A stretch of DNA of 8,174 bases from Bacteroidota bacterium. Its GTDB lineage: Bacteria > Bacteroidota > Bacteroidia > Chitinophagales > Chitinophagaceae. Numbering within the stretch: position 1 is the stretch's first letter; the number at the start of each line of letters is the position of its first letter. The notes under the pieces were generated by a model. The model did no database searches. It was not told the DNA's origin and worked only from the letters and a program-made list of their open reading frames with translations. Shown piece by piece: positions 1-7,069 of this stretch. The translations under genes were made by a program, and so were the position numbers. The DNA lies in the NCBI GenBank assembly GCA_005883855.1, contig VBAU01000030.1, forward strand, positions 1,366 to 9,539, read 5' to 3'.

Positions 1-978
1 CACTACGAGCAATCAGGTTTGCAAAAAATAGAATTTGAACCGTGGAATTTTCCGTTTTTTATAAAATCCATATTGCTTCTGTCCGTCCATATTATTGCTT
101 GTTACTACTTCATAAATTTCTTAATGCCGAAATACCTGTTCCGGGAAAAGTATTCATCCCTCACCGCACACACACTTGCTTTGGGTGGCTTAATAATGCT
201 GGCAAGTTATTTTCTCCACAAAGGGGTTTTCCCATTAATAAACAATGCATTTAATTACCACCTGGCTGCAAGTCAGAATATCATATGGACGAGTGTTACC
301 TCAGGTATTCTAAGTGCGCCCAAAATAATATCGGCGGCCGTAGCAGTTAAACTACTAAAGCGATGGTATCTGAAACAAAAAGAAAAAGAGCGCCTGGAAC
401 AAGAAAAGCTAGTGACGGATCTGCAGCTTTTGAAAGCACAAATTCATCCGGATTTACTTTTCTCTTCGCTGGACATAATTTGTTTCCTGGCACAAAAAAA
501 AGATGTAAACAGGGCGTCCGTCCTGCTGTTAAAATTGGCAGATATGCTTAGCTACATTCTGTATGATTGCGACAATACCCTCGTACCCCTTGAAAAAGAA
601 ATTAAGATAATCAGGGATTATGTGGTCTTGCAAAAGATCACGTTGGATAACCAATTGGAAATTGACATCGCTGAAAAAGGAGACACCAGCCACCAGGTGA
701 TCTCTCCACTTTTGCTCCTGCCATTTATTGAGAACAGTTTTGCCTACTTTGGAAATAAAAAACTGGAAACAAACTGGATCAACCTGCAGTTCGAGGCGAA
801 GGATACAGTGTTTACAATGAAAGTTATACATGGAAAATCTGCTGATTCCGTGGTTGTTGCCGAGAACCGAAATGCAATTGCCAACGTTACCAAACGTCTT
901 GATTTTTTTTATCACGATCGCTATCGATTAAAAACGACCGTTGAACCGGAAATCATGATAAGTAATCGATGTAAATAA
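1..978 (+). CDS. LytS-type sensor histidine kinase, 5'-partial, degenerate catalytic motifs
   Basis: Membrane sensor kinase of the LytS/YehU (His_kinase) family, expected to control the LytTR regulator 32 bases downstream. The frame is open to the left edge, so the N-terminus is missing; a TTG at 19 is available but probably internal. Numbering from that TTG, hydrophobic segments lie near residues 12-34, 47-65 and 88-109, so a full protein would probably have at least one more helix upstream. A short charged, coiled linker (about 114-135) leads to the H-box. Family members read Q-I-N-P-H-F-L-F-N; here it is QIHPDLLFSS (141-150), so the phosphoacceptor position is Asp145, with a His two residues earlier. 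The N-box is kept (PFIENSF, Asn239). The ATP-lid G-box, normally GxGLxN, reads RNAIAN (284-289) with both glycines gone. Family and pairing are clear. Whether it still autophosphorylates is doubtful. Confidence 0.85.
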   Translation, partial: HYEQSGLQKIEFEPWNFPFFIKSILLLSVHIIACYYFINFLMPKYLFREKYSSLTAHTLALGGLIMLASYFLHKGVFPLINNAFNYHLAASQNIIWTSVTSGILSAPKIISAAVAVKLLKRWYLKQKEKERLEQEKLVTDLQLLKAQIHPDLLFSSLDIICFLAQKKDVNRASVLLLKLADMLSYILYDCDNTLVPLEKEIKIIRDYVVLQKITLDNQLEIDIAEKGDTSHQVISPLLLLPFIENSFAYFGNKKLETNWINLQFEAKDTVFTMKVIHGKSADSVVVAENRNAIANVTKRLDFFYHDRYRLKTTVEPEIMISNRCK

Positions 979-1010
979 AAACTCTGCGTATACATCTCAA
1001 CAAATTAGTC

Positions 1011-1820
1011 ATGCCACCGTCTAAAAAAATAAAATGCCTCGTTATTGATGATGAACCGCCTGCCAGGGATATTTTAAAGAAATATATAGCTGGGGTGGAA
1101 GTACTGCAGTTGGCCGCCGAATGTTCCAATGCGGTCGAAACCCTATCTTTTCTGCAGAATAACCAGGTTGATCTTTTGTTTCTCGATATCAAAATGCCAC
1201 ACATTCTTGGTACCAGTTTTTTAAGAACCCTGAATAATCCGCCAAAAGTAATTTTCACTACGGCATTCCGTAAATACGCCATAGAGGGGTTTGACCTCAA
1301 TGCCGTGGATTTTTTATTAAAACCTATCAGTTTTGAACGGTTTCTCCAGGCCGTAAATAAGGTAATGCAATTGAATATTCATATTGACGAAAATGCGACG
1401 TCAATGAAAGAACCGTTGCCGGATCAATCTCACCCATTTTTATACTTCCGTGCCGACCGCAAAATGGTAAAAGTATTTTTAGAAGATATTTTGTTTATCG
1501 AAAGCCTCAAGGACTATATTAAAGTCGTGACGAAAAACAAGGCCATCATATCGAAACAGTCAATTTCTTCGCTGGAGGAAATGTTACCAAAAGATGCGTT
1601 TGTCAGGGTGCATCGTTCTTATATCATAGCATTTACTAAAATTGATTCTTACAATGCCGATACAATTGAAATTGGGAATAAAGAAATACCCATCGGTCGT
1701 TTGTTCAGACATGATCTAAGCAGAATTATCAATTTCTCATCAGTAAAGAAACCTAACAGCAGGCAATCTATCATGCCGAGAAGCGATCGTAAGGGTACAG
1801 AGCCTGGAAATGACGGTTGA
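1011..1820 (+). CDS. LytTR-family response regulator
   Basis: Cytoplasmic two-component regulator: receiver domain (about residues 7-125) plus LytTR DNA-binding domain (about 143-242). The receiver is intact: acidic pair Asp13-Asp14, phosphoacceptor Asp59 in FLDIKMP, Thr84 and Lys104 in LLKP. The LytTR part shows the usual pattern, with a FIESLKDYIKV segment and the conserved VRVHRSYII motif. The ATG at 1011 puts the first beta-strand (KCLVIDDE) right after a short basic leader, as usual in this family; no Shine-Dalgarno is seen. It is probably co-transcribed with the upstream kinase and is its expected partner. An oddity is a basic, Ser/Arg/Lys-rich tail of about 25 residues after the LytTR fold, where family members normally end. 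Its target genes are unknown; the beta-barrel gene just downstream is a natural candidate. Confidence 0.93.
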   Translation: MPPSKKIKCLVIDDEPPARDILKKYIAGVEVLQLAAECSNAVETLSFLQNNQVDLLFLDIKMPHILGTSFLRTLNNPPKVIFTTAFRKYAIEGFDLNAVDFLLKPISFERFLQAVNKVMQLNIHIDENATSMKEPLPDQSHPFLYFRADRKMVKVFLEDILFIESLKDYIKVVTKNKAIISKQSISSLEEMLPKDAFVRVHRSYIIAFTKIDSYNADTIEIGNKEIPIGRLFRHDLSRIINFSSVKKPNSRQSIMPRSDRKGTEPGNDG

Positions 1821-1857
1821 TCAGTTAAAAGATTTTGCACGTATAAAAAATATAACA

Positions 1858-2895
1858 ATGAAAAAGCTTGCCATACTTTCCTTCTCTCTGCTTTCAGCGG
1901 CGTGTGCGTGGACACAAGGATGCGTTGCCATCCGCCAGGTTGCAGGCATGACGCCGGATCTTTTGTTCAACAATATCCAGCCCAATGATAGGCTGATCCT
2001 AAATATCACAAACCGGTATTTTGAGGCTCCGAAAACATACAGGGGAGATGAGTACATCACCGACACTTTAGTGCGAAACAAACTTTATACACTGAATATT
2101 TCTGCATTGAAGATCCTCAGTAAGGGGTGGTCCCTATTGTTAAGTGTTCCCATTTCAGCTAACTCACGAAGAAACTATGCCGATCATGGTGGGTTGCAAA
2201 TGCCAAAACACACCACCCGTGCTTATGGCCTGGGTGATATTCGATTTACTGCTTACAAATGGTTATTACGTCCGCGTGTAAATTTGAAAGGGAACATACA
2301 GGTTGGCTTGGGCATAAAACTCCCTACAGGTGACTATCGATACCAGGACTATTTTTATCGAAAGGCCGACAGCGCAGTGTTGGCACCCGTGGACCAGGCC
2401 ATTCAATTAGGTGATGGTGGAACAGGAATTACCGGCGAACTAAGCGCGTTTTACGCGCTGACCAAGCAAGTTAACGTCTTCGTCAACGGTTTTTATTTAT
2501 TGAATCCGAGAGAGCAAAATGGAGTGTCTAATCTCAAAGGAAGAAACCCTACCGCACTAGAAATTCAGAATAACACCACGGTAATCAGCGTTCCGGATCA
2601 ATACAGTTTTCGCGGAGGCGCGACCTTTCAATTTCAAAGAATTTTCATAACTGCCTCGCTTCGTTATGAAAAAGTACCAGTTGAAGACTTAATTGGTGGA
2701 AACAAAGGCTTCCGCAGAGCTGCATCAATTGCCTCCTTTGAACCAGGTGTGAGTTATGTGATGGAAAGAACCATCGCTTTTGTATATGTCGGCCTTCCAT
2801 TCAAACGCAACATTGTACAAAATGCAGAAAATAATACGACGCCCGCGGGTTTCGCTGATTACTTGTTTTCTTTCGGTGCTCAATTCAAATTATGA
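1858..2895 (+). CDS. Putative outer-membrane beta-barrel protein (Phenol_MetA_deg/transporter-like)
   Basis: Exported protein of 345 residues, probably an outer-membrane beta-barrel. I chose the ATG at 1858 because it opens directly into a Sec signal peptide (MKKLAILSFSLLSAA..., cleavage likely after Ala17-Gln20). The ATG at 1810 would add 16 polar residues in front and overlap the regulator's end. The mature start carries CVAIRQ. The body has alternating polar/hydrophobic strands, Tyr/Phe-rich turns and a GLGIKLPTGDY stretch (150-160) resembling the KLPTGD motif of MetA-pathway/transporter-type porins, then a glycine-rich GDGGTGI loop. It ends in a strand, YLFSFGAQFKL. Cys16 and Cys22 lie near the cleavage site, but neither has a convincing lipobox. 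It follows the regulator by 37 bases and may be part of the same transcript. The export call is firm, the barrel call fair, and any substrate unknown. Confidence 0.65.
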   Translation: MKKLAILSFSLLSAACAWTQGCVAIRQVAGMTPDLLFNNIQPNDRLILNITNRYFEAPKTYRGDEYITDTLVRNKLYTLNISALKILSKGWSLLLSVPISANSRRNYADHGGLQMPKHTTRAYGLGDIRFTAYKWLLRPRVNLKGNIQVGLGIKLPTGDYRYQDYFYRKADSAVLAPVDQAIQLGDGGTGITGELSAFYALTKQVNVFVNGFYLLNPREQNGVSNLKGRNPTALEIQNNTTVISVPDQYSFRGGATFQFQRIFITASLRYEKVPVEDLIGGNKGFRRAASIASFEPGVSYVMERTIAFVYVGLPFKRNIVQNAENNTTPAGFADYLFSFGAQFKL

Positions 2896-2944
2896 GGGTT
2901 TCGAATTAATGGTGACAGCCTTTTTTGAAATTATTTAGTCGCGG

Positions 2945-3358
2945 CTAATGGCTCTCCTTCACATAGCTCCAGCCATCCTGCTCTTTTGAAGAAATTTCAA
3001 GTATTGCTATCGGGACCGTTATGGCCTGCGGGATGAGTTGGCTCTTGTCAACTCCTCTTCTTTTCATCGTCGCTTCGCAGGCCGCAAAAACCACATTCAA
3101 CTTATTCAACTCTGCAATTTCCTTCTGAACAGTTGTCTTGTTTTTTACCAGCATATCAAGACCGGGCCCATGACAAACTATCTCCAACCTGGCATTGCCC
3201 GTTAGATCCATAATAGCTTTTGCGTGTCTTACCACCGTTGCGAAGCTCGCGGTATCCCCCTCTGTGAAATCGAAAACTATTCTGTGTTCTCTTTGTTGTG
3301 CATGAATGACGCCTGCACAAAAAAATACGGACAGCACACCAAGGAGTATGTTCTTCAT
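2945..3358 (-). CDS. Secreted DsrE-family protein
   Basis: Exported protein of 137 residues resembling the DsrE/DsrF-like sulfur-relay fold. I chose the ATG at 3358 because MKNILLGVLSVFFCAGVIHAQ is a clean Sec signal peptide, cleaved after HAQ or nearby. An ATG two codons upstream (3364) is equally possible, while the longest frame (from 3421) adds only a polar leader. The mature part shows the family pattern: a VFDFTEGD first strand, EIVCHGPGLDML (Cys62), VVFAACEATMKRRG (Cys94, the position of the conserved DsrE cysteine) and a C-terminal SSKEQDGWSYVKESH segment matching the usual ExxxQxxGWxYxK ending. Known DsrE proteins carry or relay sulfur on cysteine. The periplasmic versions common in Bacteroidota have no settled role. 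No dsr, sox or tus partner genes lie nearby. It is convergent with the beta-barrel gene and divergent from the amidohydrolase operon. Confidence 0.8.
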   Translation of the reverse strand: MKNILLGVLSVFFCAGVIHAQQREHRIVFDFTEGDTASFATVVRHAKAIMDLTGNARLEIVCHGPGLDMLVKNKTTVQKEIAELNKLNVVFAACEATMKRRGVDKSQLIPQAITVPIAILEISSKEQDGWSYVKESH

Positions 3359-3411
3359 AAGCATTGTTTTTATTAAAGGTATAGAAAATATGTTTTTATT
3401 ATCTTCAGGAC

Positions 3412-3483
3412 GCCTGGACAACTGAGCCGATTAAAAAACTTGAGCCGCGATTTTTATTTACTAATTCTATTTTTGCCTGGACA
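3412..3483. repeat. Two interleaved short direct repeats in the divergent intergenic region
   Basis: GCCTGGACA occurs at 3412-3420 and again at 3475-3483. Between the copies TGAGCCG occurs at 3423-3429 and 3441-3447, 18 bases apart start to start. The second GCCTGGACA begins on the last base of a TAnnTTTG promoter-like element. Paired sites in a divergent gap can be regulator operators, but both repeats are short enough to be chance. Confidence 0.3.
3468..3475 (+). promoter_or_regulatory. Possible Bacteroidota -7 element (TATTTTTG) for the amidohydrolase operon
   Basis: TATTTTTG is an exact match to the TAnnTTTG -7 consensus of Bacteroidota housekeeping promoters, 22 bases before the amidohydrolase ATG. 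This would give a transcript leader of only about 15 bases. The only TTG of the right type upstream (3440-3442) is about 25 bases away, longer than the usual spacing of roughly 19-21, so the -33 element is weak or absent. The local sequence is very T-rich, which makes a chance match likely enough to keep confidence low. Confidence 0.3.
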
Positions 3484-3497
3484 TCAAAACTTCCACT

Positions 3498-5171
3498 ATG
3501 AGAAAAATTTTTATTTTAGTTGTCTCCGTTCTTCCTTTTTTTTCCTGCAAACAACAAAGCAAATATGACACGATCATCCGCAACGGAATGATTTACGACG
3601 GCAACGGTGGCGATCCGTACCATGCCGATATTGCTATCAATGCGGACACAATCGCCTTCATCGGCGACTTGAAAAATGTGTCAGCGAAAAATGAAATTGA
3701 CGCAAAAGGAATGGCTGTCGCCCCGGGATTTATCAATATGCTTAGCTGGTCAAATCAATCGCTCATTCAGGATGGACGTTCACAGGGGGAGATCAGGCAA
3801 GGTGTAACACTTGAAGTAATGGGTGAAGGAGAAAGTATGGGGCCGCTAAACAGCAAAATGAAGGACATGATGAAGAAAGGCCAAACCGATATAAAGTATG
3901 ATGTCGAATGGAACACTCTTGGCGAATATTTGAATTGGCTCGAAAAGAAAGGCATTTCATGTAATGTTGCTTCTTTTGTTGGCGCGACGACGGTGCGGGA
4001 ATATGTAGTTGGCGAAGATGACAAGGACCCGACGCCTGCACAAATGGATAGCATGAAACTCTTGGTGCAGCAGGCCATGGAGGAGGGAGCCATGGGTGTT
4101 GGATCATCACTGATATACCCACCCGCTTTCTTCGCAAAAACAAACGAGCTGATTGAATTGTCAAAGGAAGCATCGAAGTATGGGGGGATGTATATTTCTC
4201 ACATGCGCAACGAAGGCAATAAATTATTTGAAGCTGCTCATGAATTAATCACTATTGCGAAAGAGGCGAATGTTCCTGCCGAGATCTATCATTTTAAAGC
4301 GGCGGGTAAAGACAATTGGTGGAAAGTGGACAGCCTCATAAAAATAATTGACAGCGCCAGGAGACAGGGGTTAGAGATCACAGCCGACATGTACACTTAT
4401 CACGCGAGTGCCACTGGGCTCACGGCCTCTTTTCCACCATCATTGCAGGACGGCGGTTTCGACAGCCTGTGGTACAGACTGCAAAGACCCGACGTGAGAG
4501 AGAAGATGAAGAAAGCAATGAACACAAACGCACAAGATTGGGAAAACACGTATTATGGCGCCGGCGGTGCCAATGGAGTTTTGTTATTGGGATTCAAAAG
4601 AGATTCCCTCCGAAAATATATTGGAAAGACACTGGCGCAAGTGGCCCAGATCAGGGGCGCATCACCCGAAGAGACAGCCATGAATTTAATCGTTCAGGAT
4701 AGTACCCGGATCAGTGTCGCATATTTTTCCATGGATTCGAACAATGTGAAAAAGGAGGTGGCCCTGCCGTGGTTGAGCTTTTGCTCCGATGCCGAGTCAG
4801 AGGCACCTGAAGGAGTATTTCTGAACACAAATCCACACCCCCGCGCTTATGGAAGTTTTATCCGCGTGCTTGGCAAATTTTCAAGGGATGAGAAAGTACT
4901 TCCTTTGCAGGATGCGGTACGCAAACTTTCCAAATTGCCAGCGAGTAATTTAAAGCTTCAAAAACGCGGAGAATTGAAAGTGGGGAACTATGCTGATGTT
5001 GTGATCTTTGATCCCGCTAAGGTTAGGGACAAGGCTACGTTCGAAAAACCTCATCAATATGCGGAAGGAGTCATTCATGTTTTTGTAAATGGAGTCCAGG
5101 TGTTGAAGGATGGAGAACATACCGGTGCCAAACCTGGAAGATTTGTAAAAGGACCAGGCTACAAGAAATGA
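3498..5171 (+). CDS. D-aminoacylase-like amidohydrolase, lipoprotein, variant metal site
   Basis: Amidohydrolase-superfamily protein of 557 residues related to N-acyl-D-amino-acid deacylases. The N-terminus MRKIFILVVSVLPFFSC is a likely lipoprotein signal with Cys17 as lipid anchor, placing the enzyme in the envelope. A small beta-sandwich (about 23-75 and 490-550) flanks the TIM barrel. Family landmarks kept are YISHMRNEG (His235), IYHFKAAG (His265), FCSDAE (Asp431, the usual catalytic Asp) and HPRAYGSFIRVLG. Two metal landmarks are changed. The GFIDVHTHDD stretch with the HxH ligands reads GFINMLSWSN (77-86), and the GNCG stretch with the bridging Cys reads GEGES (109-113). It may bind a single metal or a differently held one; it is otherwise full length and not obviously decayed. 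It is the first gene of a three-gene unit. The substrate is unknown; an N-acyl amino acid or a small peptide amide is the natural guess. Confidence 0.85.
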   Translation: MRKIFILVVSVLPFFSCKQQSKYDTIIRNGMIYDGNGGDPYHADIAINADTIAFIGDLKNVSAKNEIDAKGMAVAPGFINMLSWSNQSLIQDGRSQGEIRQGVTLEVMGEGESMGPLNSKMKDMMKKGQTDIKYDVEWNTLGEYLNWLEKKGISCNVASFVGATTVREYVVGEDDKDPTPAQMDSMKLLVQQAMEEGAMGVGSSLIYPPAFFAKTNELIELSKEASKYGGMYISHMRNEGNKLFEAAHELITIAKEANVPAEIYHFKAAGKDNWWKVDSLIKIIDSARRQGLEITADMYTYHASATGLTASFPPSLQDGGFDSLWYRLQRPDVREKMKKAMNTNAQDWENTYYGAGGANGVLLLGFKRDSLRKYIGKTLAQVAQIRGASPEETAMNLIVQDSTRISVAYFSMDSNNVKKEVALPWLSFCSDAESEAPEGVFLNTNPHPRAYGSFIRVLGKFSRDEKVLPLQDAVRKLSKLPASNLKLQKRGELKVGNYADVVIFDPAKVRDKATFEKPHQYAEGVIHVFVNGVQVLKDGEHTGAKPGRFVKGPGYKK

Positions 5172-5172
5172 A

Positions 5173-5235
5173 TATCGAGTTTCGAATTTCGAATTTCGAA
5201 TTTTCATTCCGGATTTCGGATTTCGATATTCGGAT
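5173..5235. repeat. Tandem heptamer array (about nine 7-base units)
   Basis: Nine consecutive 7-base units fill the junction between two operon genes. The first is TATCGAG, then TTTCGAA three times exactly (5180-5200), TTTTCAT, TCCGGAT, TTCGGAT, TTCGATA and TTCGGAT. The units share a TTCGRAT-like core, and TTCGAA is itself palindromic. The array length (63 bases) is a multiple of three, so it stays open in the frame of the downstream gene and would be read as alternating Phe/Arg/Ile/Ser. It looks like slippage-generated low-complexity DNA, not coding sequence, and the downstream signal peptide begins after it. Confidence 0.85.
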
Positions 5236-5254
5236 TTACCATAAATTATTTTTT

Positions 5255-7069
5255 ATGCGCAAAATTCTCTTATATGCACTCGCCAATTTGTTTGTCGTTG
5301 CCGCTTTTTCCCAGGAGAGTAAGACAAATGATAAACGAATTGCTGAGTTGGAGCCGCAATTTGAAAAAGTTTTGAAGGATTGGAAAGCCGTGGGCTTCGC
5401 TGTTGCGGTCGTTAACCGAAATAAGGTCATCTACTCAAAGGGATTTGGTTATAGGGATTACGCCAAAAAAATACCGGTAACAACCAACACACTGTTTGCA
5501 ATCGGATCTTGTACCAAGGCGTTCACAGCTTCTCTCATTGGGATGCTTGATAACAACAAGGTGGTTGACATTGATAAGCCCGCACATAATTATCTGCCCG
5601 ACCTCGCATTTTACAACAACGGAATGACAGATAACATTACACTCAGGGATATGATGTGCCATCGAACCGGTTTACCAAGACATGATTACTCGTGGTACCT
5701 TTTTTCAACTTCATCCAGGGATAGCCTGGTGAAACGAATTCAATACATGGAACCAACCGGGGGTGTGCGCGATAAATGGCAATACAACAATTTCATGTTT
5801 ATGTTGCAGGGTGTCATTGCTGAGAAACTTACAGGTCAAAAATGGGAACAGAATATCCGCTCAAAAATTCTTACCCCGCTCAACATGACCAGGACAAATT
5901 TTTCTGTTTTGGATATGGCAAAGGATAGCGACGCTTCGTTGGGATACTATATTAAGAACGACAGCATTATCAAAAAAATAAATTATTACAATATCGACGC
6001 GATGGGCCCGGCAGGCAGCATAAATAGCAGCGTGAATGAAATGAGTCATTGGGTCATCACCTGGATCGAGGGAGGTAAGTTCAATGGCAAGGAAATCATA
6101 CCATCATCTTTCAGGGAGCAAGCGATAAGTTCACAAATGGTTATCGGCGCAGCCTTTCCCGAGCAGGATGTGCCCGATGTATTTTTTTCAAATTATGGTT
6201 TTGGCTGGTCCCTTGTCTCCTATCGTGGGCATTACCGTGTAGAGCACGGTGGAAATATTGATGGCTTCTCGGCGAGTACTTGTTTTTTCCCAACGGACAG
6301 CATTGGGATCATTGTTCTCACGAACCAAAACGGATCTGCTGTTCCGAGTATTGTGCGCAACCTCATCGCAGATAAAGTCCTGAATCTTCCTTACATTGAT
6401 TGGAGCGTCAATCGAAAAAAAGTTGTGGACAAAGCAAAGGCAGCGGCACTTGAGCTGAAAAAGAACAGCACCTCGATGCGTAAGCCTGGCACAAAGCCAT
6501 CCCATCCATTAAAGGATTACGAAGGTGCCTTCGTAAACCCAGGTTACGGAACAATGGAGATCTTTGAAAACGACGATTCATTATTTGCGAGAACAAGCAC
6601 AAAGATCTTTTGGCTGCGGCACTATAACTACGACGTTTTTGAACCGTTCGAAAAAGATCCTGAAGAAGGGATCGACACCTCAGACGCCGGCCAATTAAAG
6701 ATTCAATTCAATATGGACGTCAACGGGACCATACAATCCGCGTTAATGGCACTTGAACCGGCATTGAAACCCATTGAATTCAACAAAAAAGAAAAGGAAG
6801 TTGCACTGACCGCCGAAATGTTGCAGAAATATGTAGGAGAATATGAGTTAGGCGCGGGGACTGCCAGGGTTTACATAAAATCAAACACCCTTTATCTTTT
6901 CGTCGCCGGTCAACCGGAGTATGAGTTGGCTTCACTGGGAAGCGACAAGTTTACAATCAAAAGTCTTACCGGGTATTCTTTACAATTTCAGAAAGACGAG
7001 AAGAATGAAATTGTTTCGGTTTCTTTTATTCAGCCAAATGGAACCTTCAAAGCAAGTAAAAAGAAATGA
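5255..7069 (+). CDS. Exported serine hydrolase (beta-lactamase/DD-peptidase fold) with DUF3471-like C-terminal domains
   Basis: Envelope serine hydrolase of 604 residues in the class C beta-lactamase/PBP4*/D-aminopeptidase/esterase superfamily. I chose the ATG at 5255 because it starts a Sec signal peptide (MRKILLYALANLFVVAAFSQ, cleavage near Ser19-Gln20). The frame also runs back to an ATG at 5168 overlapping the previous stop, but that stretch translates the heptamer array. The catalytic domain (about 30-390) has the nucleophile motif SCTK (Ser85, Lys88), the second motif YNN (Tyr177-Asn179) and HGG (331-333) in place of KTG, typical of esterase/peptidase members and not of resistance enzymes. 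A DUF3471-like beta domain follows (about 415-515), then a second lipocalin-like module (about 518-604, starting LTAEMLQKYVGEYE). Next to a D-aminoacylase-like enzyme, D-aminopeptidase or D-ester hydrolase activity is plausible but unproven. Confidence 0.88.
   Translation: MRKILLYALANLFVVAAFSQESKTNDKRIAELEPQFEKVLKDWKAVGFAVAVVNRNKVIYSKGFGYRDYAKKIPVTTNTLFAIGSCTKAFTASLIGMLDNNKVVDIDKPAHNYLPDLAFYNNGMTDNITLRDMMCHRTGLPRHDYSWYLFSTSSRDSLVKRIQYMEPTGGVRDKWQYNNFMFMLQGVIAEKLTGQKWEQNIRSKILTPLNMTRTNFSVLDMAKDSDASLGYYIKNDSIIKKINYYNIDAMGPAGSINSSVNEMSHWVITWIEGGKFNGKEIIPSSFREQAISSQMVIGAAFPEQDVPDVFFSNYGFGWSLVSYRGHYRVEHGGNIDGFSASTCFFPTDSIGIIVLTNQNGSAVPSIVRNLIADKVLNLPYIDWSVNRKKVVDKAKAAALELKKNSTSMRKPGTKPSHPLKDYEGAFVNPGYGTMEIFENDDSLFARTSTKIFWLRHYNYDVFEPFEKDPEEGIDTSDAGQLKIQFNMDVNGTIQSALMALEPALKPIEFNKKEKEVALTAEMLQKYVGEYELGAGTARVYIKSNTLYLFVAGQPEYELASLGSDKFTIKSLTGYSLQFQKDEKNEIVSVSFIQPNGTFKASKKK

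Noticed and set aside
19..21. TTG as the true start of the kinase gene
   Set aside because: The frame stays open to base 1, and the protein begins almost directly in a membrane helix, with fewer helices than is usual for the family, so the real start is likely upstream of the window.
1810..1857. ATG at 1810 as the start of the beta-barrel gene
   Set aside because: It would place 16 polar residues before an otherwise standard signal peptide that starts at 1858.
3359..3421. N-terminal extension of the DsrE gene to 3421
   Set aside because: The added residues are polar and precede a complete signal peptide; the stretch looks like intergenic promoter DNA.
3767..4173. Overlapping antisense open frames of 108 and 126 codons
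   Set aside because: They lie wholly inside the well-supported amidohydrolase gene on the other strand, have unlikely composition and match no family I recognise.
4751..4760. AAAGGAGGTG, a perfect Shine-Dalgarno-like sequence
   Set aside because: It is inside the amidohydrolase coding sequence (Lys-Lys-Glu-Val), with no suitable start codon after it and no separate gene.
5173..5235. Heptamer array considered as a CRISPR or iteron origin
   Set aside because: Units are 7 bases with no spacers, and no cas or replication gene is nearby; it is a simple tandem repeat.
5255..7069. Serine hydrolase as an antibiotic-resistance beta-lactamase
   Set aside because: The protein is much longer than AmpC, has HGG in place of KTG and carries DUF3471-like modules, all pointing to the esterase/peptidase branch.
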